Shown piece after piece: positions 53,747 through 62,401 of a DNA stretch of 64,000 bases. The stretch's first letter is position 1, and each line of letters begins with the position of its first letter. The notes below the pieces were generated by a model, which saw only the letters and a list, made by a program, of their open reading frames with translations, was not told where the DNA came from and did not search any database. A program made the position numbers and the translations under genes. The stretch is taken from NCBI RefSeq assembly GCF_002410825.1, contig NZ_DHOS01000032.1:109721-173720 (forward strand), given 5' to 3'. Origin of the DNA: Proteiniphilum sp. UBA5384. Lineage in GTDB: Bacteria > Bacteroidota > Bacteroidia > Bacteroidales > Dysgonomonadaceae.

Positions 53747-54601
53747 ATGATTTTCAAGAATCAATATTACTACTTTATATCCGGGCTGCCCGATTTCTCT
53801 TTCGACAGCATGAAACTGCCCTTCTCCGTAGAGGAGTTCAGGGAGATGCTCGACGAAGCCGTTACCCCGGAAGACAAGAAGCTTCTGGACAGCTATTTTC
53901 TCTCCTATGATAACGACAATCTTTTCCGGTTACTGGAAAAGAAAGAGGAGGAAGAATTGCAGAGTCGGGGAATTCTTACGCGCGCTGACCTGGAAGAGGT
54001 AATCCGGCAGGTAAGAGAGGGAGACACCATAGAAAACAAACGGGTGCCACCCTATTTTGAAAAGGCGGTCAGGGCATGGCTCGATGAAGAGATACCAGGA
54101 CACCTGAAAACGCTGGAAGACCTGATCAGTTCGTTGTACGCGGACTACGGCATGGGAGTAAAGAACAGCCTGATCGCCGGATGGTTCGAAATGAACCTCA
54201 ACATCGGCAATATCCTCTCGGCTCTCTTCGCAAGGAAATACGGCATGGATATCAGCCAGGTAGTGGTCGGCAATAACGAAATCGCCCAATTGATAAGGGA
54301 AAATGCCAACGCACGAGACTTCGGCATCAGCCGCGAACTCGACTATTATGATGATATCATTCGGATCGCCGAAGAACCGGATATCTACGAGCGGGAGCGC
54401 AAGATCGACAAATTTCGCTGGAATTGGCTGGATGACAACACCCTGTTCGATTATTTCGATATCGAATATATTTTCGCCTATCTGTGCAAGCTCAGGATAT
54501 TGGAGCGGTGGGTAAGCCTCAACGCGGAAGAGGGGGAACGCGTCTTCCGGGAACTGATCGCACAATTGAAAAACGAAATACAGAAACCGGAAGATCTGTA
54601 A
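53747..54601 (+). CDS. DUF2764 protein, V-ATPase operon (subunit C-like)
   Basis: I choose the ATG at 53747 (M-I-F-K-N-Q-Y-Y-Y-F-I-S-G-L-P-D), which matches the usual DUF2764 start; an in-frame TTG at 53735 is less likely. The product has 284 residues, is mostly helical and has no signal peptide. DUF2764 proteins occur in V-ATPase operons of Bacteroidota and some other phyla in the place where subunit C would be, and are thought to do its job of bridging the central stalk and the membrane ring. That role is inferred from gene place. The gene lies between subunits E and A. Confidence 0.8.
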   Translation: MIFKNQYYYFISGLPDFSFDSMKLPFSVEEFREMLDEAVTPEDKKLLDSYFLSYDNDNLFRLLEKKEEEELQSRGILTRADLEEVIRQVREGDTIENKRVPPYFEKAVRAWLDEEIPGHLKTLEDLISSLYADYGMGVKNSLIAGWFEMNLNIGNILSALFARKYGMDISQVVVGNNEIAQLIRENANARDFGISRELDYYDDIIRIAEEPDIYERERKIDKFRWNWLDDNTLFDYFDIEYIFAYLCKLRILERWVSLNAEEGERVFRELIAQLKNEIQKPEDL

Positions 54602-54762
54602 TAGGTCGCAAAATATCATCAGACGAAGGCTTTAGTTGCACTGGTACGACTTACGAAGAAAGAAAAAATACAAATAACGTTTTCGTTAAGCAATACGAGC
54701 AGAAGACAAACTTGTTTGGATTATGCCGTTGAGAGAAAACGCCTAATGAAATTGAATCATAT

Positions 54763-56523
54763 ATGCTAACAAAAGGAACAGTTAAAGGAATCATATCCAA
54801 TCTCGTTATTGTGGAAGCAGACGGTGCGGTATCCCAGAATGAGATCGCCTACATCGACCTCAATGGCACCCGTTTGATGTCGGAGGTGATCAAGGTGGTC
54901 GGGAATAACGCTTACGTGCAGGTATTTGAAAGCACGCGCGGGTTGACCGTAGGCACTGAGGTGGAATTCCAGGGACACATGCTCGAAGTGGTACTGGGGC
55001 CGGGACTGCTGCAACGCAATCTTGACGGGTTAGAGAATGACCTCGACAAGATGGATGGTATCTTCCTGAAACGGGGGGATTACACCTTCCCGCTCGATGA
55101 AGAGAAGTTATGGCATTTTCAACCGATTGCCCAACCCGGTGACAAAGTGACCGCCGGATCATGGTTAGGTGAGGTGGACGAGAATTTCCAACCCCATAAG
55201 ATCATGGTGCCTTTCACCATGAAAGGGGAATACACCGTAAAAAGTATCACCCAAGAGGGTGAATATACTATTTATAAGACCATCGCCGTGGTGGAAGACA
55301 GCAACGGCCAGTCAACCGAGCTGAACATGATCCAGCGCTGGCCGGTAAAGATGCCTCTCACGGCTTACAAGGAAAAGCCCCGTCCTTCTAAACTGCTGGA
55401 AACGGGAGTCCGCTCCATCGATACCCTCAACCCCATTGTGGAAGGAGGAACCGGATTTATCCCGGGCGCATTCGGTACCGGCAAGACAGTCTTGCAACAC
55501 GCCATTTCCAAACAGGCAGAAGCCGATATCGTGATCATCGCCGCCTGCGGTGAGCGTGCCAATGAAGTAGTAGAAATCTTTACCGAATTTCCGGAACTGA
55601 TCGACCCCCATACCGGCCGCAAGCTGATGGAACGCACCATCATAGTGGCCAATACTTCCAACATGCCGGTAGCCGCCCGTGAGGCATCGGTATATACCGC
55701 CATGACCATCGGAGAGTATTACCGTTCCATGGGACTGAAAGTATTGCTGATGGCTGACTCCACCTCACGATGGGCACAGGCGCTCCGCGAGATGAGTAAC
55801 CGCCTGGAAGAACTTCCCGGACCCGATGCGTTCCCGATGGACTTGTCGGCGATCATCTCCAACTTCTACGGCCGTGCAGGACATGTGGTCCTGAACAACG
55901 GCAAGGAAGGCTCCATCACCTTTATCGGTACGGTATCACCTGCCGGAGGTAACCTCAAGGAGCCGGTGACCGAGAACACAAAAAAGGTGGCCCGCTGCTT
56001 CTACGCGCTCGAACAGGACCGAGCCGACAAGAAACGCTATCCGGCCATCAACCCGATCGACTCTTATTCCAAATATATCGAGTATCCCGAATTTGAAGAA
56101 TATATCTCGGAACATATCTCGGCCGACTGGACAGAGAAGGTAAATGAAGCCAAGACCCGCTTATTGCGCGGGAAAGAGATTGCAGAGCAGATCAATATCC
56201 TGGGTGATGACGGCGTACCGACAGCGTATCACATCACCTTCTGGAAATCGGAACTGATTGATTTTATCGTATTACAACAGGATGCTTTCGATGATATCGA
56301 CTCGGTAACCCCCATAGAACGGCAGAAATATATCCTGGATCTGGTAACAGATATTTGCCGTACCGATTTCGAGTTTGACCATTTCGACAAAGTGGCCGAT
56401 TTCTTCAAAGAACTGATCAATATCGGAAGACAGATGAATTATTCAGAGTTCCGATCGGACAAGTTCAATGAATACCGGAAACAGTTGGATGAATTGATAG
56501 ACCGGAAAAAAGTTATTCAGTAG
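54763..56523 (+). CDS. atpA: V-type ATPase catalytic subunit A
   Basis: The product has 586 residues, the normal length for this subunit. The P-loop is G235-A-F-G-T-G-K241-T242, the non-homologous region typical of A subunits lies at ~110-200, and G-E-R-A-N-E-V and the S-R-W-A-Q-A-L-R-E motif are present. It hydrolyses or makes ATP in the A3B3 head. The gene is preceded by a 161-base gap without visible features and followed by a repeat-rich 138-base gap before subunit B. Confidence 0.97.
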   Translation: MLTKGTVKGIISNLVIVEADGAVSQNEIAYIDLNGTRLMSEVIKVVGNNAYVQVFESTRGLTVGTEVEFQGHMLEVVLGPGLLQRNLDGLENDLDKMDGIFLKRGDYTFPLDEEKLWHFQPIAQPGDKVTAGSWLGEVDENFQPHKIMVPFTMKGEYTVKSITQEGEYTIYKTIAVVEDSNGQSTELNMIQRWPVKMPLTAYKEKPRPSKLLETGVRSIDTLNPIVEGGTGFIPGAFGTGKTVLQHAISKQAEADIVIIAACGERANEVVEIFTEFPELIDPHTGRKLMERTIIVANTSNMPVAAREASVYTAMTIGEYYRSMGLKVLLMADSTSRWAQALREMSNRLEELPGPDAFPMDLSAIISNFYGRAGHVVLNNGKEGSITFIGTVSPAGGNLKEPVTENTKKVARCFYALEQDRADKKRYPAINPIDSYSKYIEYPEFEEYISEHISADWTEKVNEAKTRLLRGKEIAEQINILGDDGVPTAYHITFWKSELIDFIVLQQDAFDDIDSVTPIERQKYILDLVTDICRTDFEFDHFDKVADFFKELINIGRQMNYSEFRSDKFNEYRKQLDELIDRKKVIQ

Positions 56524-56643
56524 TTATTCAATGGTTATTCGGTTGTAATGCAGTGATAATTGAATTATCCCGCAAAACGGGAAATAACGGCGAAGCCGAA
56601 TAACGCGAAGCGAATAACAATAGAATCGGCGAAGCCGAATAAC
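56512..56643 (+). repeat. Repeat-rich gap between V-ATPase genes A and B
   Basis: GTTATTC occurs three times with an exact 11-base period (56512-56518, 56523-56529, 56534-56540), starting inside the end of gene A. Its complement GAATAAC occurs three times (56598-56604, 56612-56618, 56637-56643), two of them inside the 17-base direct repeat cggcgaagccgaataac (56588-56604 and 56627-56643). Several alternative stems can therefore form in the mRNA between the two genes. Confidence 0.7.
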
Positions 56644-56661
56644 AATAAATAAAAGAGCATT

Positions 56662-57978
56662 ATGGCAAAAGCATTTCAAAAAATATATACGAAAATCACC
56701 CAGATCACCAAAGCCACCTGTTCGGTCAAGGCTACCAATGTGGGTTACGATGAACTGGCCACGGTGGAAGGCCGTCTGGCACAGGTGGTAAAAATCATCG
56801 GCGACGAAGTGACCCTTCAGATCTTTGAAGGGACCGAAGGTATCCCTACCAATGCCGAAGTGATCTTTATGGGAAAATCTCCTTCGTTGAAGGTAAGTGA
56901 ACAGCTGGCAGGCCGCTTTTTCAACGCCTACGGTGATCCGATCGACGGAGGCCCCGTACCCGAAGGAGAAGAACGCCCCATCGGCGGGCCTTCCGTGAAT
57001 CCGGTACGGCGCAAGCAACCCTCGGAATTGATCGCTACCGGTATTGCGGGGATCGACCTGAACAATACACTGGTGTCGGGACAAAAGATCCCGTTCTTTG
57101 CCGATCCCGACCAGCCCTTTAACCAGGTGATGGCCACGGTGGCGCTCCGCGCGCAGACCGATAAGATCATCCTGGGCGGTATGGGGATGACCAACGACGA
57201 TTACCTCTACTTCAAGAACGTGTTCAGCAATGCGGGGGCGCTGGACAGGATCATCAGCTTTATGAACACCACTGAAGATCCGGCGGTAGAACGGCTGCTG
57301 ATTCCCGACATGGCGCTGACCGCCGCTGAATATTTCGCCGTGGACAAAAATGAAAAAGTACTGGTACTGCTTACCGATATGACCTCTTATGCCGATGCGC
57401 TCTCGATCGTATCGAACCGTATGGACCAGATCCCGTCGAAAGATTCAATGCCGGGCTCTCTCTATTCCGATTTGGCAAAAATCTACGAGAAAGCTGCGCA
57501 GTTCCCGGCTGGAGGGTCCATCACTATTGTAGCGGTAACCACTCTTTCAGGGGGTGACATTACCCATGCCGTACCAGACAACACCGGATATATCACCGAA
57601 GGACAGCTCTTCCTGCGACGTGACAGCGACGTGGGGAAAGTGGTTGTAGACCCGTTCCGTTCCCTCTCCCGCCTGAAGCAACTGGTACAGGGCAAGAAAA
57701 CCCGGGAAGACCATCCACAGGTGATGAACGCCGCCGTACGGCTCTATGCCGATGCGGCTAATGCGAAGACCAAACTGGAAAACGGGTTCGACCTGACCGA
57801 TTACGATACCCGGGCACTCTCGTTCGCCAGAGACTACGCTGAAAAGATACTCGCCATTGATGTGAACCTCGATACCACCGAGATGCTCGACAATACATGG
57901 AAACTGTTATCGCAGCATTTCAGGCCGGCCGAGGTAAATATGAAACAGGAATTGATAGATACTTACTGGCAACAATAA
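56662..57978 (+). CDS. atpB: V-type ATPase subunit B
   Basis: The product has 438 residues, the usual size. It resembles subunit A in fold but lacks a Walker A P-loop (G-G-M-G-M-T-N-D-D at the matching place), as expected for the regulatory, non-catalytic partner. Landmarks are F-N-A-Y-G-D-P-I-D-G-G-P, L-T-D-M-T-S-Y-A-D-A-L and the S-G-G-D-I-T-H-A-V-P-D-N-T-G-Y segment. Its TAA overlaps the ATG of subunit D by one base. Confidence 0.96.
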   Translation: MAKAFQKIYTKITQITKATCSVKATNVGYDELATVEGRLAQVVKIIGDEVTLQIFEGTEGIPTNAEVIFMGKSPSLKVSEQLAGRFFNAYGDPIDGGPVPEGEERPIGGPSVNPVRRKQPSELIATGIAGIDLNNTLVSGQKIPFFADPDQPFNQVMATVALRAQTDKIILGGMGMTNDDYLYFKNVFSNAGALDRIISFMNTTEDPAVERLLIPDMALTAAEYFAVDKNEKVLVLLTDMTSYADALSIVSNRMDQIPSKDSMPGSLYSDLAKIYEKAAQFPAGGSITIVAVTTLSGGDITHAVPDNTGYITEGQLFLRRDSDVGKVVVDPFRSLSRLKQLVQGKKTREDHPQVMNAAVRLYADAANAKTKLENGFDLTDYDTRALSFARDYAEKILAIDVNLDTTEMLDNTWKLLSQHFRPAEVNMKQELIDTYWQQ

Positions 57979-58592
57979 TGGCTATTCGATTTCAATATAA
58001 TAAAACGTCACGTCAGCAGTTGGAAAAACAACTGTCTGTCCGTGAACGGGCGCTTCCCACGCTGCAGAACAAGGAATCGGCATTACGGGTGGAAGTGAAA
58101 AAGACCAAAGAGGAGATAGCACAACTCGACAGGGAACTCGAAGAAAAAATCCAATCATACGACAAGATGGTCAGCATGTGGACGGAGTTCGACCCTACCC
58201 TGCTGCGCGTAAGGGATGTCCATCTCTCAAAAAGGAAAATTGCAGGCGTACTTCTCCCGATCCTCGACAAAGTCGATTTCGAAATCCGTCCGTTTAGCCT
58301 TTTCAACCGCCCCAAGTGGTTCCTCGACGGGGTAAATACCCTCGAAGGACTGGCAGAGATAGGGATCCGGCGCGATTTCCAGGAGATAAAGCTCTCCCGG
58401 CTCGAATATGCGAGGAAAAAAACTACCCAAAAGGTCAACCTCTTCGAAAAAGTGCAGATACCGGGCTATCAGGAAGCCATCCTGAAGATAAAACGCTATC
58501 TGGAAGACGAGGAGAACCTCTCCAAATCATCGCAGAAAATCATGCGGGCACACCAGGAACAACGTAGAGAACAGGAGGGAAGCGTATGGTAG
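57978..58592 (+). CDS. atpD: V-type ATPase subunit D
   Basis: The start at 57978 (M-A-I-R-F-Q-Y-N-K-T) overlaps the subunit B stop as TAATG and gives 204 residues; longer in-frame starts lie inside gene B and are rejected. The protein is almost all helix, with two long coiled-coil arms (~10-70 and ~135-195), the build of the central-stalk rotor subunit D. It turns inside the A3B3 head and drives the K ring. The last bases overlap the start of subunit I. Confidence 0.92.
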   Translation: MAIRFQYNKTSRQQLEKQLSVRERALPTLQNKESALRVEVKKTKEEIAQLDRELEEKIQSYDKMVSMWTEFDPTLLRVRDVHLSKRKIAGVLLPILDKVDFEIRPFSLFNRPKWFLDGVNTLEGLAEIGIRRDFQEIKLSRLEYARKKTTQKVNLFEKVQIPGYQEAILKIKRYLEDEENLSKSSQKIMRAHQEQRREQEGSVW

Positions 58593-60403
58593 CGACAATG
58601 AAGAAATTTGTTTTTATCTCTTTCCATAAGGACTATGACCGGTTCCTGCATGCACTGCGCGACATGGGAATGATACATGTGGCGGAGCAGGACAGTATGA
58701 AGGTGGATGAAGAGAAATTGCAGGACTATCTTTCTACATCGAAACGGTTGAATGAATCGATTAAAAAATTAAAGCAGCTGCGCGATAAAAAAGCACCGGC
58801 CCCATATCTCGATGCCGATACTGGACGAGGGATGGAAATCCCCGCGGAAATAGAGCAGATAGAAAATAGAAAATCCGCACTTCACCAGCAGTTGCAGGTC
58901 AGCCTCAAAGAGCGTGACAACCTGCGTCCCTGGGGGAACTTCGACCCGGAGAATATCTACCGCCTGAAAGAAGAGGGATACCATGTCCGTTTCTTTATCG
59001 TTCCCGGCAAAGAATATGATCCCGAATGGGAAACACAATACAATGCCGTGGTTATTCAAAAGGAAGGGTCCAAGACCTATTTTATCACGATCACAAAAGG
59101 CACACAGCCGGCAGATGAATTACAACTCGAGGAGATGAAAGTTCCTGAGGTTTCATTAGAAGCCCTTAATAAACTCATCGACTCGCTGCAGGAAAAGATA
59201 AAAGAAGAAGACAAAGCGTTGAAAGCGCTTTCCGCCGAGATTCCATCGGCTGAGGCAGCCCTGAAAGCCATTGAATCGGATATCTTCTTCACGAAGGTAG
59301 CCCGCAGTGCGACACCCGCGGCAGAAGACAAACTGCTGCTCCTACAGGGATGGGCGCCGGAAGAGAATGTGGCGGAAATCACACAATATCTGGAATCGCA
59401 GGATGTCTATTTCCGGGTATCCGATCCCGAACCTGAAGACGACGTGCCGATCAAGTTCAAGAACAACCGTTTCATGCGGCTCTTCGAACCGATCGCCGAA
59501 CTCTATATGTTACCCAAGTATAACGAGATCGACCTCACACCATTCTTTGCACCTTTCTATATGATCTTTTTCGGATTGTCACTGGGAGACATCGGTTATG
59601 GAACGCTCTTGTTTTTAGGCGCTACGGCGGCAAGGACTTTCGGAAAAGAGAAAATCTCCCGTACGATGCGGGGTATGCTGGCATTGGTACAGATACTGGG
59701 GCTCTCCACCATGGTGTGCGGGCTGCTCACAGGCGGATTTTTCGGGTTCAATATCTACGAGACCAATATCCCTTTCTTCCAGAACATGAAGAATCAGGTC
59801 TATTTTGATAACTCACAGATGTTCACACTATCCCTTATATTAGGAGTTGTGCAGATCATGTTCGCCATGTTCCTGAAGATCGTGAACCGCATCAAGCAGT
59901 TCGGATGGACCCAGGCACTTTCTACCATTGGCTGGTTCGTCCTGCTCATGAGCGTGATCGTGGCTGTCCTTTTCCCGGCTATTATGCCGATGGGAGGCAC
60001 CCTGCACCTTATCATAATGGGACTTTCAGCCATACTGATCTTCTTCTTCAACTCTCCGGGGAAGAATCCGTTCATGAATTTCGGGCTCGGATTGTGGGAT
60101 ACCTATAATATGGCGACCGGACTGCTTGGTGACGTATTATCATATGTGCGCCTCTTCGCATTAGGGCTCTCCGGTGGTATCCTGGCAAGCGTGTTCAACA
60201 GCCTGGCATTGGGACTGAAGCCGGACAACCTGATTGGAGGATCAATCGTCTTCCTGCTGATTTTCCTCTTCGGGCACTCCATCAACATGTTTATGAACGT
60301 ACTTGGCGCCTTTGTGCACCCATTGCGTCTTACCTTTGTGGAGTTTTATAAAAATGCGGAATTTGAAGGAGGAGGCAAAAAATATAATCCTTTTAAGAAA
60401 TAG
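58586..60403 (+). CDS. atpI: V-type ATPase membrane subunit I (a-like)
   Basis: The product has 605 residues. The first ~320 form the cytoplasmic stator arm with coiled coils, and the C-terminal part carries about seven membrane helices. The essential arginine of the ion path is probably R522 in S-Y-V-R-L-F-A-L-G-L-S-G-G, matching the Arg of the yeast a subunit. P-F-F-A-P-F-Y-M-I-F-F-G-L-S-L-G-D precedes the first helices. Together with the K ring it forms the ion channel. The start overlaps the end of gene D by 7 bases; a second in-frame ATG lies four codons on. Confidence 0.93.
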   Translation: MVATMKKFVFISFHKDYDRFLHALRDMGMIHVAEQDSMKVDEEKLQDYLSTSKRLNESIKKLKQLRDKKAPAPYLDADTGRGMEIPAEIEQIENRKSALHQQLQVSLKERDNLRPWGNFDPENIYRLKEEGYHVRFFIVPGKEYDPEWETQYNAVVIQKEGSKTYFITITKGTQPADELQLEEMKVPEVSLEALNKLIDSLQEKIKEEDKALKALSAEIPSAEAALKAIESDIFFTKVARSATPAAEDKLLLLQGWAPEENVAEITQYLESQDVYFRVSDPEPEDDVPIKFKNNRFMRLFEPIAELYMLPKYNEIDLTPFFAPFYMIFFGLSLGDIGYGTLLFLGATAARTFGKEKISRTMRGMLALVQILGLSTMVCGLLTGGFFGFNIYETNIPFFQNMKNQVYFDNSQMFTLSLILGVVQIMFAMFLKIVNRIKQFGWTQALSTIGWFVLLMSVIVAVLFPAIMPMGGTLHLIIMGLSAILIFFFNSPGKNPFMNFGLGLWDTYNMATGLLGDVLSYVRLFALGLSGGILASVFNSLALGLKPDNLIGGSIVFLLIFLFGHSINMFMNVLGAFVHPLRLTFVEFYKNAEFEGGGKKYNPFKK

Positions 60404-60444
60404 TAAAATAAAAAAATCAAATCAATCACAAACAATAAAACATT

Positions 60445-60906
60445 ATGGACACCAACTTATTAATCGCCTACTTAGGCATCGGACTTATGATCGCACTTTC
60501 GGGTATCGGCAGCTCTTATGGGGTTACCATTGCCGGCAATGCGGCTATCGGGGCATTGAAGAAAGACAGCAGCAAATTCGGGAATTTCCTTGTATTGACT
60601 GCGCTGCCCGGCACACAGGGATTGTATGGCTTCGCCGGATATTTTATGTTCCAGAGTATCTTCAACATTCTGACTCCTGAGATCACGGCGATTCAGTCTG
60701 CCGCTGTTTTTGCAGCAGGTCTCTCAATGGGGCTGGTAGGATTGCTTTCCGCTATCCGTCAGGGACAGGTTTGTGCGAATGGTATCGCCTCCATCGGTCA
60801 GGGAAATGACGTATTCGGGAACACCCTTATCCTTGCCGTATTCCCCGAGTTGTATGCTATTGTGGCATTGGCCGGTGTATTCCTTATCGGTTCAGCTGTA
60901 GCTTAA
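60445..60906 (+). CDS. atpK: V-type ATPase proteolipid subunit K, probable Na+ type
   Basis: The product has 153 residues with four membrane helices, i.e. two fused hairpins. The ion site residues known from the E. hirae Na+-ATPase ring (Leu, Thr, Gln, Gln, Glu) are all at matching places: L54-P-G-T57-Q58-G-L-Y61, Q106 in R-Q-G-Q-V and E135 in F-P-E-L-Y-A. Only the second hairpin carries the key Glu. This pattern suggests Na+ rather than H+ transport, which is inference from one enzyme. It is the last gene of the operon and is followed by a terminator. Confidence 0.93.
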   Translation: MDTNLLIAYLGIGLMIALSGIGSSYGVTIAGNAAIGALKKDSSKFGNFLVLTALPGTQGLYGFAGYFMFQSIFNILTPEITAIQSAAVFAAGLSMGLVGLLSAIRQGQVCANGIASIGQGNDVFGNTLILAVFPELYAIVALAGVFLIGSAVA

Positions 60907-60956
60907 TCAATGTACTTCATCACAATCTGGAATCCGGTGAAGAGAAATAAAACCAA

Positions 60957-60990
60957 TGAAAAGGCTGTCGCAAGGTGCGGCAGCTTTTTT
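60957..60990 (+). terminator. Terminator of the V-ATPase operon
   Basis: gctgtcgc (60964-60971) pairs with gcggcagc (60977-60984), with one G-T pair and a 5-base loop, followed by a run of six Ts and preceded by As. It is a classical intrinsic terminator 57 bases after the subunit K stop. Confidence 0.85.
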
Positions 60991-61025
60991 CTTTTAGGGG
61001 AAAGTCTTTACAAGGGATAAAACAG

Positions 61026-61949
61026 TCACAGGTGATAGTCAATCTCCTGCCGGTCAATACCGATATCTTTCATCGAGGCCGGATCCTCTACCGGCTCCAG
61101 ATGTGTCTGGACTGTCACCGGTTCATCGAACATATTTACGATAGTCTCCTCGATCCTATCCGCATGGTCATGCGCTTGTTTGACGGTCCACTTCCCCGGC
61201 ACCAATACATGGAGCGTGATAAATTTGCGTTGTCCGGCCATACGGGTCAATAACGAATGGTATTCAATCTGTTGTCCTTTCAGTGAATCAAGATAGCCCG
61301 TAATCTTCTCCAGGTCTTCATCAGGAATAGAGGCATCCATCAAACCACTGGCAGAACGCTTTATCAGCCTGTATCCGGTATAGATGATATGGAGTGCGAC
61401 CAATATAGCGATAATAGGATCGACGATCATCCAACCCGTGAATTTCACGATCCCAATCGCCACGATCACACCCAAAGAGGTCCAGACATCAGTCATCAAA
61501 TGCTTTCCATCCGCCTCCAGAAGGATAGAACGTCTCTTTTTTCCGTTATGTACCAATGTAAGTCCCACGCCCAGATTCACCAATGATGCCAACAATGAAA
61601 AGAGTAAACCTGTATTGATATTCTCGATAGGCTGCGGATGGATAAGCCTCGGCACTGCCGACCAGATAATGGAGAAAGCGGCAATCAAAATAAGCGCTCC
61701 CTCCGCCGCACTGGAGAAATACTCCGCCTTGCTATGCCCAAACTCATGCTCCTTATCCGCCGGCTTCTGCGATACATTGAGCATCACCAGCGCGAATATC
61801 GCCGCAAACAAGTTCACAAACGACTCCAGCGCATCCGACAGGAACCCCATCGAACCGGTCACGTAGTACGCGTAAAATTTCAGTAGTATAGTGACTATTG
61901 CCGCGGCAATAGAGAGATAAATAAATTTACGGAGTGGAGTTCCTTTCAT
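61026..61949 (-). CDS. Cation diffusion facilitator (CDF) family metal transporter
   Basis: This 307-residue protein has about six membrane helices in the first ~205 residues and a cytoplasmic C-terminal domain. The metal site pattern of the family is visible: S-D-A-L-E-S-F-V-N in helix 2 and a H-E-F-G-H-S-K-A-E-Y loop, with a second D near T-D-V-W-T-S-L-G in helix 5. The C-terminal part (H-S-L-L-T-R-M-A-G-Q-R-K-F-I-T-L-H-V) fits the ferredoxin-like dimer domain. It exports divalent metals such as Zn2+, Fe2+ or Mn2+ in exchange for protons; which one is not evident. It converges on the V-ATPase operon. A promoter element lies upstream at 61972-61979. Confidence 0.92.
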   Translation of the reverse strand: MKGTPLRKFIYLSIAAAIVTILLKFYAYYVTGSMGFLSDALESFVNLFAAIFALVMLNVSQKPADKEHEFGHSKAEYFSSAAEGALILIAAFSIIWSAVPRLIHPQPIENINTGLLFSLLASLVNLGVGLTLVHNGKKRRSILLEADGKHLMTDVWTSLGVIVAIGIVKFTGWMIVDPIIAILVALHIIYTGYRLIKRSASGLMDASIPDEDLEKITGYLDSLKGQQIEYHSLLTRMAGQRKFITLHVLVPGKWTVKQAHDHADRIEETIVNMFDEPVTVQTHLEPVEDPASMKDIGIDRQEIDYHL

Positions 61950-61971
61950 TGTAGCAATGCTTAAGCGGAAA

Positions 61972-61979
61972 CAAAAGTA
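61972..61979 (-). promoter_or_regulatory. TAnnTTTG promoter element of the CDF gene
   Basis: Read on the minus strand this is tacttttg, an exact match to the -7 element, 22 bases before the ATG at 61949. It would give a leader of about 15 bases. Confidence 0.45.
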
Positions 61980-62274
61980 GTGATTTTTTCGGTATTCCTT
62001 TTTTAATATCCATTAAATCCATATCCATACAACACAAATCCATCTTGTATGCAAGTTCTTTCTTGTTTGAAAATTTTAGCGGCTATATCAAATTCTTCTT
62101 GCTTGACGAACTAATTGATGAAAACAAGAATATAAAGTTCCACTTGACTTTCGAAGACTTTCAGTCACTACCCACCTTCTCAAATATTAGCGAATATCTG
62201 CTGTATAAAAAAGGAGTAATGAGATTCATCAAATCAAGAAATAGGAGAATAGAAAAAGAGAAACAACCTGCCTC
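61980..62274. other. Gene-free stretch before ffh
   Basis: The plus strand is open for ~80 codons up to TAG 62282-62284 (F-H-L-T-F-E-D-F, then S-E-Y-L-L-Y-K-K-G), but the frame has no ATG and would need the TTG at 62045. I recognise no family in it. It is either non-coding or a remnant. Nothing else is seen here. Confidence 0.35.
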
Positions 62275-62305
62275 TTGGAGATAGGCAAAAAATCATGTAT
62301 TTTTG
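62275..62305 (+). promoter_or_regulatory. Promoter of ffh (TTG / TAnnTTTG)
   Basis: tatttttg at 62298-62305 matches the Bacteroidota -7 element, and a TTG at 62275-62277 lies 20 bases upstream, at the usual -33 spacing. The transcript would start near 62312, giving a leader of about 90 bases before ffh. Confidence 0.55.
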
Positions 62306-62401
62306 TACCGCCTTAAGCAGAAACAGTGAGTGTATGTCTCATAATAATTTGTAAAGATATCGTCCACAGCAAAGGCAGAATAAAAACAGAATAAGAATAT
62401 T

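Noticed and set aside
53930..54619. 229-codon open frame on the minus strand
   Set aside because: It is a mirror frame of the DUF2764 gene, low in complexity, with no recognisable motif.
56588..56643. Possible CRISPR-like array between V-ATPase genes A and B
   Set aside because: The repeats are 17 bases or shorter, few, unevenly spaced, and no cas genes are near.
62045..62284. 79-codon frame with a TTG start before ffh
   Set aside because: No ATG, no visible ribosome site and no family; kept only as a note for the gap.
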